Source: Mycolicibacterium sp. P9-22
GTDB taxonomy: Bacteria; Actinomycetota; Actinomycetes; Mycobacteriales; Mycobacteriaceae
Assembly (NCBI RefSeq): GCF_008329585.1
Contig: NZ_NPKP01000001.1
Location: 372,001-436,000 of the forward strand
Reading direction: 5' to 3'
DNA: 64,000 bases
This document shows, one piece after another, positions 42,965 to 52,126 of the stretch. Position 1 is the first letter of the stretch. The number at the start of each line of letters is the position of its first letter. The position numbers and the translations under genes are program-made. Under the pieces are notes generated by a model. It had not been told where the DNA came from. It saw nothing but the letters and a program-made list of their open reading frames with translations, and ran no database searches.

Positions 42965-44230
42965 ATGACTGTGTCACCGATCACACCCGCCGAGCGCACC
43001 TACGATCCGATCGACCTGTCATCGCGGGCGTTCTGGTCGACCACGGCCGATGTCCGCGAGATCGCCTTCGCCACGCTGCGGGCCCAGCGGCCGGTGAGTT
43101 GGCATCCGCCGGTCGAGGATTCGTTGCTGCCCGACCCGACCGACCGGGGCTACTGGGCGGTGACCCGGCACGCCGATGTGGTCGAGGTGAGCCGTAACAG
43201 CGAGGTGTTCCTCTCCGGGCAGGGTGTGCTGTTCGAGAATGTCCCGCAGGAACTGCTGGAGGCGTCCCAGTCGTTCCTGGCGATGGACCCGCCCCGGCAC
43301 ACCGTCATCCGCAAGGTCGTGCATTCGGCGTTCACCCCGCGGCAGGTGCGTCGCATCGAAGATTCGATCAAGGCCAACGCCGCCGATATCGTCTCCGAGT
43401 TGCGGGCGGCGGGCAGCGGCGCGGATTTCGTGGACCTGTGTGCCAAGGAACTACCCATCCGCACCCTCTCGGATATGGTCGGCATCCCCGAATCCGAACG
43501 CCATCAGGTGGCCGCGGCCGCCGACGCGATGGTGTCCTTGGGCGATCCGATCTACCTCGACGGCCGAAACCCGTTGGAGGTGCTGGTGACCAGTCAGATG
43601 TACCTGCATCAGGTGGCGCTGGCGCTGGCCGCCGATCGCCGCGAGCGCCCCGGCGATGATCTGTTCAGTGCACTGGTGCACGCCGAGGTAGAAGGCGCGC
43701 GGTTGACCGACCACGAGATCGCGGCGTTCTTCGTATTGCTCGCGGTCGCCGGTAACGACACCACCCGGCAGACGACCAGTCACGCGATGAAGGCACTGAC
43801 CGATTTCGGTGACCAACGGGCTTGGCTGACCGACGATTTCGATGGCCGGATCGGTGTCGCGGTGGAGGAGTTCGTCCGCTTCGCGACCCCGGTGATGACC
43901 TTCCGGCGCACCGCGGCCACCGATTACGAGCTGGGCGGCCGGCAGATCCGGGCGGGGGAGAAGGTGGTGATGTTCTACTCCTCGGCCAACCGGGACGGCG
44001 AGGTCTTCGATCACCCGGAGCGCTTCGATCTGAGCCGTCATCCCAACCCGCATATCGGATTCGGCGGCGGGGGAAGGCATTTCTGCCTCGGTGCGCATGT
44101 CGCGCGGGCGCAGCTGCGGGCAATCTTCGCCGAGTTGCTCGGCCAAATGCCGAATATCGCGGCCGGTGACCCGTCCTATGTCGCGGGCAATTTCATTCAC
44201 GCGATCCGCGCGATGCCCTGCACTTTCTAG
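42965..44230 (+). CDS. Cytochrome P450
   Basis: A 421-residue soluble bacterial P450. The I-helix oxygen-activation motif is LLAVAGNDTTRQTTSHAM, the EVVR-like region is VEEFVRFATPVMTFRRTA, and the heme loop is FGGGGRHFCLGAHVARAQL with the thiolate Cys near residue 374. The heme loop resembles mycobacterial CYP125/CYP142-type sterol or lipid hydroxylases, but the subfamily cannot be fixed by eye. No ferredoxin gene is adjacent. It is controlled by the divergent TetR protein. Its stop overlaps the stop of the converging sirtuin gene by 2 bp. Confidence 0.93.
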   Translation: MTVSPITPAERTYDPIDLSSRAFWSTTADVREIAFATLRAQRPVSWHPPVEDSLLPDPTDRGYWAVTRHADVVEVSRNSEVFLSGQGVLFENVPQELLEASQSFLAMDPPRHTVIRKVVHSAFTPRQVRRIEDSIKANAADIVSELRAAGSGADFVDLCAKELPIRTLSDMVGIPESERHQVAAAADAMVSLGDPIYLDGRNPLEVLVTSQMYLHQVALALAADRRERPGDDLFSALVHAEVEGARLTDHEIAAFFVLLAVAGNDTTRQTTSHAMKALTDFGDQRAWLTDDFDGRIGVAVEEFVRFATPVMTFRRTAATDYELGGRQIRAGEKVVMFYSSANRDGEVFDHPERFDLSRHPNPHIGFGGGGRHFCLGAHVARAQLRAIFAELLGQMPNIAAGDPSYVAGNFIHAIRAMPCTF

Positions 44231-45060
44231 TGCACGGCGGGCGCGGTGAGCTCGCCGGCGAGCAGGGTCAGCAGCTCCGAACATCCGGCCTCGAGCTTGA
44301 CGGTGGCCAACGCGTCGCCACGGGTCGGGCCGCGATTGACGATGGCGATCGGTTTCCCCGCGGAAGCGGCGTGCCGGACGAATCGGTAGCCGGAGAACAC
44401 CGTCAGCGAGGAGCCCGCCACCAACAGGGCATCGGCTTCGTCGACGAGTGAAAATGCTTGCTGCACACGCTCCTTGGGCACGCTCTCGCCGAAGTAGACG
44501 ATATCGGGCTTGAGCATGCCGCCGCAGCGCGGGCAGTCCAGATACCGGAAGCTGGACGTGTCGGCCACCACGGCATCCGCGTCGGGGGCCACCGCGATGC
44601 CGCCGACCCGTTCGGCGCGTTCGGCGAATCCGGGATTGAGCGCTTCCAGTTCGTCGGCGAGGGCCTCCCGCGACATGGTGAGCCCGCAATTCAGGCACAC
44701 CACCTGGGCGTAGGTGCCGTGCAGGTTGACCACCCGCTCACTGCCGGCCTTGGTGTGCAGCAGATCCACGTTCTGGGTGATCAACCCCGACACCACTCCG
44801 GCGGCCTCCATGCGGGCCAGGGCGCGGTGCCCGGCATTGGGAACGGTGTCGTCCATGTGGCGCCAACCGAGGTGGTTGCGCGCCCAGTAGCGCTGCCGGA
44901 ACACCGGGTCGGAGCGGAACTGGCCGATCGTCATGGGATTGCTCGGCGGGGAATCGGGTCCGCGGTAGTCGGGAATCCCCGAATCGGTCGACATCCCCGC
45001 GCCCGTCAGGACCGCCACCCGGCGGCCGGCCAGTGCTGCGACCAGTTCGGGAGCGTCCAC
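44227..45060 (-). CDS. NAD-dependent protein deacylase (sirtuin, class II-like)
   Basis: About 277 residues. VAVLTGAGMSTDSGIPDYRGPDS is the NAD-binding GAG..DSGIPDYR motif, with Ser-Thr-Asp as in the SIRT4-like class; GLITQNVDLLHTKAG and LHGT carry the catalytic His region; zinc cysteines are in CLNCG and CPRCGG. FGESVP and VAGSSLTVFSGYRF follow. It removes acyl groups from lysines using NAD. GTG 45060 avoids overlap with the divergent gene at 45099; ATG 45114 (17 residues longer) is possible. It is close to nadE, which makes its cofactor. Confidence 0.88.
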   Translation of the reverse strand: MDAPELVAALAGRRVAVLTGAGMSTDSGIPDYRGPDSPPSNPMTIGQFRSDPVFRQRYWARNHLGWRHMDDTVPNAGHRALARMEAAGVVSGLITQNVDLLHTKAGSERVVNLHGTYAQVVCLNCGLTMSREALADELEALNPGFAERAERVGGIAVAPDADAVVADTSSFRYLDCPRCGGMLKPDIVYFGESVPKERVQQAFSLVDEADALLVAGSSLTVFSGYRFVRHAASAGKPIAIVNRGPTRGDALATVKLEAGCSELLTLLAGELTAPAVH

Positions 45061-45098
45061 CTCATCGAGGATAGGCGCGTGGGTGGCATGGTGGCCCC

Positions 45099-46028
45099 AT
45101 GGCGTGGCTCTCATCCGATGAACTGGCCGATCGCTGCCGGCGCGCCGCGGCGGCGGCACTGGAGGCCGGTCGTGCCCTCGGACTGCCGGCCGAGTCCACG
45201 ACCGTCCTGCACGACGTCTTCTCGGTGGTGGTGCGCCTGGACCCGACGCCCGTGGTCGCCCGGATCCCGGTGGTGTTGCCGCCGGGCTACACCCCGCAGC
45301 TGCAGCACGCCCGCCAGCAGCGCGAACTCGATGTGGTCGCCTGGCTCGACGCACAGGGAGTGCCGGTGGTGCCGCCCAGCCCGCTGGTGCCGCGGATCCC
45401 GGTGCGCCATGACGGGTTCCCGATGACCTTCTGGGAGTTGGCCGACGTGGCCGCCGATCACCAGCCCTACTCGGGTGTGGCCATCGCCATGAGCGCCGAA
45501 CTGCACGCCGGGCTGGCCGGGTACCGTGCGCCGCTGCCGTTCCTGGCGCCGTTCAACGAGGCCGGGCCGGGCATGTTCGCCGCGCTGCAGGAATCCGACC
45601 TGCTGAGCGCGGCCGATATCGACCGGGCCCGCACCGAGTACGCCGCGCTGCGGGCGGAGCTCCGCGACCCGACCGCGTTCGCGGCGCACCATCCGGGTGT
45701 CACGGTGCAGGCCGTGCAGGGAGATGGCCCCTCGCACAACGTCATCCGCACCACCACCGGTATCAGGTTCTCCGACTTCGAGGATGTGTCACTCGGTCCC
45801 GTCGAATGGGATCTGGCCATGCTGGGCCCCGAGGCGGTCGCCGAGTACGACGCCGCCGCCGTCCGGCTGGGGCTGCGGCCCACCGATCCGCAGGTGCAGC
45901 GCCTCATGGACACCGCCCGCGCGCTGCAGTTCATCAGCTGCACGACGTTGGTGCCCCAGCTGCCGGTGCTGGCGGACGGCCTGGCCTCGGTGATCGCGAC
46001 CTGGCGGGCCTCGGCACCCTTGAGCTGA
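45099..46028 (+). CDS. Aminoglycoside phosphotransferase (APH)-fold protein
   Basis: A 309-residue kinase-like protein. Visible elements are the N-lobe strands (VLHDVFSVVVRLDPTPVVARIP), the catalytic loop VQGDGPSHNVI (about 206-216) with Asp and Asn, and the metal segment FSDFEDVSLGPVEWDLAMLG. The usual His before the catalytic Gly-Asp (HGD) is replaced by Gln. Such proteins phosphorylate small molecules, often choline- or sugar-like, and most are not resistance enzymes. It lies 34 bp before nadE on the same strand. Confidence 0.8.
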   Translation: MAWLSSDELADRCRRAAAAALEAGRALGLPAESTTVLHDVFSVVVRLDPTPVVARIPVVLPPGYTPQLQHARQQRELDVVAWLDAQGVPVVPPSPLVPRIPVRHDGFPMTFWELADVAADHQPYSGVAIAMSAELHAGLAGYRAPLPFLAPFNEAGPGMFAALQESDLLSAADIDRARTEYAALRAELRDPTAFAAHHPGVTVQAVQGDGPSHNVIRTTTGIRFSDFEDVSLGPVEWDLAMLGPEAVAEYDAAAVRLGLRPTDPQVQRLMDTARALQFISCTTLVPQLPVLADGLASVIATWRASAPLS

Positions 46029-46062
46029 CCTGCGTTGTTGCGCGCAATGCCAGAATGGCCGG

Positions 46063-48105
46063 GTGGACTTCTACTCCGCCTACCGACACGGCTTCGTCCG
46101 CGTGGCCGCCTGTACCCACCACACCGCACTGGCCGATCCGGCCGCGAACGCCGAATCGGTGCTGCGGCTGGCCAGGGAATGCCATGACGAGGCCGTCGGG
46201 CTGGCGGTGTTCCCGGAACTGACGCTCAGCGGTTACTCGATCGAGGACATCCTGCTGCAGGACACCCTGCTCGATGCCGTGGAGGAAGCGCTGGCCACGG
46301 TGGTCGCCGCGTCCGCGGAGCTGTTGCCCGTCCTGGTCGTCGGGGCGCCACTGCGCTATCGCAACCGGGTGTACAACACCGCCGTGGTGATCCACCGCGG
46401 CGCCGTGCTCGGGGTGGTGCCCAAATCGTTCCTGCCCACCTACCGCGAGTTCTACGAGCGCCGCCAGCTCGCCCCCGGCGACGGCGTCACCGGGACGATC
46501 CGATTGGACGGCAACGATGTGCCGTTCGGGGCGGACCTGCTCTTCGCCGCGAACGACCTGCCGGATTTCGTGCTGCACGTCGAGATCTGCGAGGACATGT
46601 GGGTTCCGGTGCCGCCGAGCGCGCACGCCGCGCTGGCCGGCGCCACGGTGCTGGCCAACCTCTCCGGCAGCCCGATCACCATCGGCCGGGCAGATGACCG
46701 CAAGTTGCTGGCCAAATCGGCATCCTCGCGCTGCCTGGCGGCCTACGTGTACGCCGCGGCCGGCGAGGGTGAGTCGACCACCGATCTGTCCTGGGACGGT
46801 CAGACGATGATCTACGAGAACGGCGTGCTGCTCGCCGAATCCGAACGCTTCCCGAAGGGGGAGCGGCGCAGCGTCGCCGATGTGGACACCGGGCTGCTGC
46901 GCGCCGAGCGGCTGCGAATGGGCACCTTCGACGACAACGCCCGCCACCACCGCGCCACCGTCGATGCGTTCCGCCGCGTCGAGTTCACCCTGAACCCGCC
47001 GAGCGGCGATACCGGGTTGCGCCGGCGGGTGGAACGCTTCCCGTTCGTCCCCTCCGATCCGACCCGGCTGCAACAGGATTGCTATGAGGCCTACAGCATC
47101 CAGGTCTCCGGTCTGGAACAACGCCTGCGGGCACTGAACTACCCGAAGGTTGTCATCGGGGTCTCGGGCGGACTGGACTCCACCCACGCCCTGATCGTCG
47201 CCGCCCGGGCGATGGACCGGGAGGGCCGGCCGCGCAGCGACATTCTCGCGTTCACCATGCCGGGCTTCGCGACCGGTGATCGCACCAAGGGCAACGCCAT
47301 CGCCCTGAGCCGGGCACTGGGCGTGACGTTCGCCGAGATCGACATCCGCGACACCGCGCAGCTCATGCTCACCGAGATGGATCATCCGTTCGGGCGCGGC
47401 GAAAAGGTCTACGACGTCACCTTCGAGAACGTGCAGGCCGGGCTGCGCACCGACTACCTTTTCCGGCTGGCCAACCAGCGCGGCGGCATCGTGCTGGGCA
47501 CCGGGGATCTCTCCGAGCTGGCGCTGGGCTGGTCCACCTACGGTGTGGGTGACCAGATGTCGCATTACAACGTCAACGGCGGTGTCCCGAAGACGCTGAT
47601 ACAGCACCTGATTCGGTGGGTCATCTCATCGGGCCAGTTCGACGATGCCGTCGACGACGTGCTGCAGTCGGTGCTCGACACCGAGATCACCCCCGAACTC
47701 GTGCCCACCGGTGAGGACGAGGAGATCCAGAGCAGCGAGGCCAAGGTGGGCCCCTATGTGCTGCAGGACTTCTCGTTGTTCCAGGTGCTGCGCTACGGAT
47801 TCAGTCCGTCGAAGGTGGCGTTCCTGGCCTGGCACGCCTGGCATGACGCCGAACGTGGGCACTGGCCGCTGGGGTATCCACTGGACAAACGGCCGGCGTA
47901 CTCGCTCAAGGAGATCCGGCGCTGGCTGCAGGTCTTCGCGCAGCGCTACTACTCGTTCTCCCAGTTCAAACGATCGGCACTGCCCAACGGTCCCAAGGTC
48001 TCGGCCGGTGGTGCGCTGTCGCCGCGCGGGGACTGGCGGGCGCCGTCGGACATGTCCGCCCGGATCTGGCTGGACGAGATCGAGCGGCACATCCCGGAAA
48101 GTTAG
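46063..48105 (+). CDS. nadE: Glutamine-dependent NAD(+) synthetase
   Basis: A 680-residue two-domain enzyme. The N-terminal nitrilase-type glutaminase has the catalytic Glu in [10 protein letters not shown], Lys in [15 protein letters not shown] and Cys in HVEICEDMW. The C-terminal synthetase has the P-loop [18 protein letters not shown] near 365. It amidates deamido-NAD using ammonia channelled from glutamine, the last step of NAD synthesis. The length matches mycobacterial NadE (Rv2438c). CAGAAT 6 bp before the GTG may be a leaderless -10 box. Confidence 0.96.
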   Translation: MDFYSAYRHGFVRVAACTHHTALADPAANAESVLRLARECHDEAVGLAVFPELTLSGYSIEDILLQDTLLDAVEEALATVVAASAELLPVLVVGAPLRYRNRVYNTAVVIHRGAVLGVVPKSFLPTYREFYERRQLAPGDGVTGTIRLDGNDVPFGADLLFAANDLPDFVLHVEICEDMWVPVPPSAHAALAGATVLANLSGSPITIGRADDRKLLAKSASSRCLAAYVYAAAGEGESTTDLSWDGQTMIYENGVLLAESERFPKGERRSVADVDTGLLRAERLRMGTFDDNARHHRATVDAFRRVEFTLNPPSGDTGLRRRVERFPFVPSDPTRLQQDCYEAYSIQVSGLEQRLRALNYPKVVIGVSGGLDSTHALIVAARAMDREGRPRSDILAFTMPGFATGDRTKGNAIALSRALGVTFAEIDIRDTAQLMLTEMDHPFGRGEKVYDVTFENVQAGLRTDYLFRLANQRGGIVLGTGDLSELALGWSTYGVGDQMSHYNVNGGVPKTLIQHLIRWVISSGQFDDAVDDVLQSVLDTEITPELVPTGEDEEIQSSEAKVGPYVLQDFSLFQVLRYGFSPSKVAFLAWHAWHDAERGHWPLGYPLDKRPAYSLKEIRRWLQVFAQRYYSFSQFKRSALPNGPKVSAGGALSPRGDWRAPSDMSARIWLDEIERHIPES

Positions 48106-48107
48106 AC

Positions 48108-48920
48108 CTACAACCGACCGTCGATACGCAGGTCGGGGTGCACCCAGTCCGGCGAGCGGCGCTCCTTGAACGCCACGAAGCCCTGCCGCGCCTCGGGCCC
48201 GCTGTAGCTGGCCTTCATCCCGATCCGGTCGAACAGGCCCAGGTAGTTGTCCAGGCTGGACTTGACCACCGAACGGGCCGCCGGCGCGGTGCGGCACACC
48301 TGTGCCAGCACCTCTTTCGCCTCGGCGAACAGATCGTCGTGGGCCACCACCCTGGTCACCAGACCCCAGTCGAGGGCCTCGGCGGCGGTCAGGACCCGGC
48401 CGGTGAACATCAGGTCGCGGGTGCGGACCGGGCCGATGAGGCGGGCCAGCATCTGGCTGTAATACGTGTCGGCGATCCCGCGGAACAGTTCGGGCACCCG
48501 GAAGGTGGCGCGTTCGCTGACCACCGCCATATCGCTGCACAGTGCGATCTGCATGCCGCCGCCCTGGGCGAGGCCGTTGACCGCCGACACCACCGGCTTG
48601 ACCGACTGGCGCAGTGTCTCGAACGGCGTCACATCCATCGACAGCGCCGCGCCCCACTTCATCCAGTCATCGGACCCGTCACCGCCGCCCAGATCGCCGC
48701 CCGGGGCGAAGACATCACCGGTCCCGGTGATCAACAGGCCGGCCAGGTCGGGATCGGTCTCGACATGACTGACCGCGTACCGGATGCCGAAATACATCGC
48801 CGGGGTCATCGCGTTGCGTGCCTCGGGCCGGTCCAGGCGCACCACCCCGAAGGGGCCGTGGCGCTCGAACTTCAGGAACGGGGTACCGAGCCAGTCGCCC
48901 TCGGGCGGTCGCGGTGTCAT
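48108..48920 (-). CDS. Enoyl-CoA hydratase/isomerase family protein
   Basis: A 270-residue crotonase-fold protein. GVVRLDRPEARNAMTPAMYFGI is the N-terminal signature, and the oxyanion-hole segments are LLITGTGDVFAPGGDLGG and NGLAQGGGMQIALCSDMAVVSERATFRVPELFRGI. The typical second catalytic Glu position holds an acidic residue in PELFRG. It probably acts in beta-oxidation or aromatic acid breakdown. The stop is 2 bp from nadE's stop (convergent). It is a single gene; rbsK follows upstream on the same strand with 32 bp between. Confidence 0.88.
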   Translation of the reverse strand: MTPRPPEGDWLGTPFLKFERHGPFGVVRLDRPEARNAMTPAMYFGIRYAVSHVETDPDLAGLLITGTGDVFAPGGDLGGGDGSDDWMKWGAALSMDVTPFETLRQSVKPVVSAVNGLAQGGGMQIALCSDMAVVSERATFRVPELFRGIADTYYSQMLARLIGPVRTRDLMFTGRVLTAAEALDWGLVTRVVAHDDLFAEAKEVLAQVCRTAPAARSVVKSSLDNYLGLFDRIGMKASYSGPEARQGFVAFKERRSPDWVHPDLRIDGRL

Positions 48921-48952
48921 GGCAGCCGACTATAACGGCAACTGTTGAGGCT

Positions 48953-49825
48953 TCAGTTGAGCGCGTCCTCGATCGCCTCGTCATCCGGGGCGCAGTCACC
49001 GGCGCCCGGGACCAGCGTGGCCAGCGCACCCGCGGCGCAGGCGCGGCGCACCGCGTGCGCGGGATCGGCGGCCCAGCCCGCGGCCAGCACACCGGCGAAC
49101 ACATCTCCGGCCCCGGTGGTGTCCACGGCTTCCACCGCAGGCGCGCCGACCCGGGTCTCCCCGCCGGCGCTGCGATGCACGGCTCCCCGGGCGCCGAGTG
49201 TGGTGACCAGGTGGGGCACCGGCCAGACCCAGTGCCGGGCTTCGGACTCGTTGACGATGACGACGTCGGTGACCTCGGCCAGCTGCGCCAGCGCGGCCGG
49301 ATCGGCGCCCACCGGCGAGGCATTGAGCAGCACGGTCGCACCGGCATCCCGGGCAACCCGGGCCGCGGCGAGCGCGGTGTCGGTGGGGATCTCCAGCTGC
49401 ATCAGCAGCACCTCGCAACCGGCGACCAGATCACGCAGGCGCGGCGAGCTCAGGGACAGATGACCGTTGGCTCCCGGTGCCACCACGATCACGTTCTCGG
49501 CCTGCGCATCCACCACGATGCTGGCCGTCCCGCTGGGTACCGGCAGCGCGATGACACCGCCGACGTCCACGTTGTTGCTTTCCAGGTGGGCCCGCAGCGC
49601 GGCCCCGGTGTCGTCGTGGCCGACCGCTGCCACCAGCACCACATCGGCGCCGGCGCGGGCCGCGGCGACCGCCTGGTTACCGCCCTTGCCGCCGGGGGAC
49701 CGGCTCATCGACGAGGCCAGCACCGTCGCGCCGGGCGCGGGCAGTGTCTCCACGGCGAAGACGAGGTCCATGTTCACGCTGCCCACCACACACACCCGCG
49801 CCACGGCCCCACCGTAATCAACCAT
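48953..49825 (-). CDS. rbsK: Ribokinase (PfkB family)
   Basis: A 290-residue kinase. VCVVGSVNMDLVFAVETLPAPGATVLA and SPGGKGGNQAVAAARAGADV are the ribokinase N-terminal signatures, and VDTTGAGDVFAGVLAAGW is the PfkB signature with the catalytic Asp. It phosphorylates D-ribose or deoxyribose to the 5-phosphate. rbsK also lies between nadE and proA in M. tuberculosis (Rv2436). The start may be ATG 49825 or GTG 49804, the latter preceded by GGTGGGG. A large inverted repeat occupies the region upstream. Confidence 0.88.
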   Translation of the reverse strand: MVDYGGAVARVCVVGSVNMDLVFAVETLPAPGATVLASSMSRSPGGKGGNQAVAAARAGADVVLVAAVGHDDTGAALRAHLESNNVDVGGVIALPVPSGTASIVVDAQAENVIVVAPGANGHLSLSSPRLRDLVAGCEVLLMQLEIPTDTALAAARVARDAGATVLLNASPVGADPAALAQLAEVTDVVIVNESEARHWVWPVPHLVTTLGARGAVHRSAGGETRVGAPAVEAVDTTGAGDVFAGVLAAGWAADPAHAVRRACAAGALATLVPGAGDCAPDDEAIEDALN

Positions 49826-49830
49826 CGACG

Positions 49831-49915
49831 TCCCAGGGGCGAGATCGAACTGAGGGTCGTGGATGCCGGCACTGAAGCAGAAATAGCAACCCTGTGTTCG
49901 ATCTCGCCCCTGGGA
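49831..49915. repeat. Perfect 20-bp inverted repeat between rbsK and proA
   Basis: The arms 49831-49850 (TCCCAGGGGCGAGATCGAAC) and 49896-49915 are exact reverse complements, with a 45-bp loop that itself holds AGGGT/ACCCT (49853-49857, 49889-49893). It lies 6 bp from the rbsK ATG and 44 bp before the proA -10 box. Confidence 0.85.
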
Positions 49916-49958
49916 TGACCCCGCGGGACCCCACCGGGCCGGACCTCGGGATGCCCGA

Positions 49959-49964
49959 TACCCT
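49959..49964 (+). promoter_or_regulatory. -10 box for a leaderless proA transcript
   Basis: TACCCT ends 6 bp before ATG 49971 and no Shine-Dalgarno is present. Confidence 0.5.
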
Positions 49965-49970
49965 GGCTTG

Positions 49971-51218
49971 ATGAGTGTGCAGACACCTGTCACGACCGAT
50001 CTGCGTCAGCAGGTCCACGACGCCGCAACGGCCGCGCGGATCGCCTCCCGCGCGCTGGTCACGTTGAGCACCGTCACCAAGAATCGCGCGCTGCACGCTG
50101 CCGCCGACGCGGTGCTGTCACACGCGCACGAGATCCTGGCTGCCAACGCCGGGGATTTGGATGCGGCGCGCGCCGCGGGCACCGCCGAGGCCATGCTGGA
50201 CCGCCTGGCCCTGAACCCCCAGCGCATCGACGGCATCGCCGCCGGTCTGCGTCAGGTCGCGGGCCTGCCCGATCCGGTGGGTGAGGTTCTGCGCGGCAGC
50301 ACCTTGCCCAACGGCCTGCAGTTGCGTCAGCAGCGGGTGCCGCTCGGCGTGGTCGGCATCGTCTACGAGGGCCGTCCAAATGTCACCGTCGACGCCTTCG
50401 GGCTCACCCTGAAATCCGGTAATGCGGTACTGCTGCGTGGCAGCTCGTCGGCGGCGCGCTCGAATGCGGCGCTGGTGTGGGCGCTGCGGGAGGCGCTGGT
50501 CGCCGAAGGACTGCCCGCCGACGCGGTGGCGCTGCTGCCCAGCGAGGACCGCGCCAGTGTCACCCACCTGATCCAGGCCCGCGGGCTCGTCGACGTCGTC
50601 ATTCCGCGCGGTGGTGCCGGATTGATCGCCGCCGTGGTCCGCGACGCCACCGTCCCCACCATCGAAACCGGTGTCGGCAACTGTCACGTCTTCGTGCACG
50701 CCGCGGCCGATCTCGATGTCGCAGAACGCATCCTGCTGAACGCCAAGACCCGCCGGCCCAGCGTCTGCAATGCCGCCGAGACGTTGCTGGTGGACCGCTC
50801 GGCCGCCGACACCGCCCTGCCCCGGTTGCTCGGCGCGCTGCAGGGCGCCGGGGTCACCGTGCACCTGGACCCCACCGAGGAGGAGCTGCGGGCCGAGTTC
50901 CTGTCCATGGACATCGCGGTGCAACTCGTCGACGGGGTCGACGGGGCCATCGAGCACATCAACGAATACGGCACCGGGCACACCGAGGCCATCGTCACCA
51001 CCGAACTTGCTGCCGCGCAACGGTTCACCGAACAGGTCGATGCCGCCGCGGTGATGGTGAACGCGTCGACCGCCTTCACCGACGGCGAGCAGTTCGGCTT
51101 CGGTGCCGAGATCGGCATCTCCACCCAGAAATTGCACGCCCGGGGCCCGATGGGGCTTCCCGAATTGACCTCCACCAAATGGATCGTGTGGGGCGACGGC
51201 CAGACCCGTCCCGCCTGA
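49971..51218 (+). CDS. proA: Gamma-glutamyl phosphate reductase
   Basis: A 415-residue aldehyde-dehydrogenase-fold enzyme of proline synthesis. It reduces glutamyl-5-phosphate to the semialdehyde with [39 protein letters not shown] is the cofactor region, and [17 protein letters not shown] contains the catalytic Cys near 265. [12 protein letters not shown] and [30 protein letters not shown] are conserved at the end. TACCCT 6 bp before the ATG suggests a leaderless mRNA. The MoxR ATPase gene starts 23 bp later. Confidence 0.96.
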   Translation: MSVQTPVTTDLRQQVHDAATAARIASRALVTLSTVTKNRALHAAADAVLSHAHEILAANAGDLDAARAAGTAEAMLDRLALNPQRIDGIAAGLRQVAGLPDPVGEVLRGSTLPNGLQLRQQRVPLGVVGIVYEGRPNVTVDAFGLTLKSGNAVLLRGSSSAARSNAALVWALREALVAEGLPADAVALLPSEDRASVTHLIQARGLVDVVIPRGGAGLIAAVVRDATVPTIETGVGNCHVFVHAAADLDVAERILLNAKTRRPSVCNAAETLLVDRSAADTALPRLLGALQGAGVTVHLDPTEEELRAEFLSMDIAVQLVDGVDGAIEHINEYGTGHTEAIVTTELAAAQRFTEQVDAAAVMVNASTAFTDGEQFGFGAEIGISTQKLHARGPMGLPELTSTKWIVWGDGQTRPA

Positions 51219-51241
51219 ACACCGCTGCGAAAAGAGAACAT

Positions 51242-52126
51242 GTGAGCCTCCCCGCCCGCTCGGCCCCGCTGTTCACCGATATCGACGATGTCGCCAAGCG
51301 GCTCGCCGAAACCGGTTACCTACCCGACAAGGCCACCGCCACAGCGGTTTTCCTGGCCGACCGGCTCGGTAAGCCACTGTTGGTGGAAGGCCCAGCCGGC
51401 GTCGGGAAGACGGAGCTGGCCCGCGCCGTCGCGCAGACCACCGGATCGGAACTGGTCCGCCTGCAATGCTACGAAGGGGTGGACGAGGCCCGTGCACTCT
51501 ACGAGTGGAACCACGCCAAACAGATCCTGCGGATCCAGGCGGGCACCGCAGGCACGGGTGACTGGGACCAGACCAAGACCGACGTGTTCAGCGAGGAATT
51601 CCTGCTGAGCCGTCCACTGCTGACCGCGATCCGGCGTACCGACCCGACCGTGCTGCTGATCGACGAGACCGACAAGGCCGATATCGAGATCGAGGGCCTG
51701 CTGCTGGAGGTGCTCTCGGATTTCGCGGTCACGGTGCCCGAACTCGGCACCATCAGAGCCGAGCGCACCCCGTTCGTGCTGCTGACCTCGAACGCCACCC
51801 GCGAGCTGTCCGAGGCGCTCAAACGGCGGTGCCTGTTCCTGCACATCGACTTCCCCGACCCCGATCTGGAGCGGCGCATCCTGCTGTCCCGGGTTCCCGA
51901 GCTGCCGGAGCGCATCGCCTCGGAGTTGGTGCGGATCATCGGAGTGCTGCGCGGCATGCAGCTCAAGAAGGTGCCCTCGGTGGCCGAGACGATCGACTGG
52001 GGCCGCACGGTCCTGGCGCTGGGCATGGACACCATCGACGACGAACTGATCGCGGCGACGCTCGGGGTGGTCCTCAAACACCAGTCCGATCAGGTCAAGG
52101 CGGCCGGCGAGCTCAGGCTGAACTGA
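51242..52126 (+). CDS. MoxR-type AAA+ ATPase (Rv2426c-like)
   Basis: A 294-residue AAA+ ATPase. The Walker A GPAGVGKTELARAV is near residue 50, Walker B LLIDETDKADIEIEGLLLEVL near 140, and sensor LTSNATRELSEALKRRCLF follows. MoxR proteins act with VWA proteins to insert cofactors or assemble complexes. The next gene encodes a VWA protein and its ATG overlaps this stop (TGATG), so the two form such a pair, as in CoxD/CoxE of CO dehydrogenase. The client enzyme is unknown. GTG 51242 follows AAAAGAGA. Confidence 0.9.
   Translation: MSLPARSAPLFTDIDDVAKRLAETGYLPDKATATAVFLADRLGKPLLVEGPAGVGKTELARAVAQTTGSELVRLQCYEGVDEARALYEWNHAKQILRIQAGTAGTGDWDQTKTDVFSEEFLLSRPLLTAIRRTDPTVLLIDETDKADIEIEGLLLEVLSDFAVTVPELGTIRAERTPFVLLTSNATRELSEALKRRCLFLHIDFPDPDLERRILLSRVPELPERIASELVRIIGVLRGMQLKKVPSVAETIDWGRTVLALGMDTIDDELIAATLGVVLKHQSDQVKAAGELRLN

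Noticed and set aside
45099..46028. Aminoglycoside resistance gene
   Set aside because: Only the general APH fold is present, with a changed HGD motif; nothing points to antibiotic specificity.
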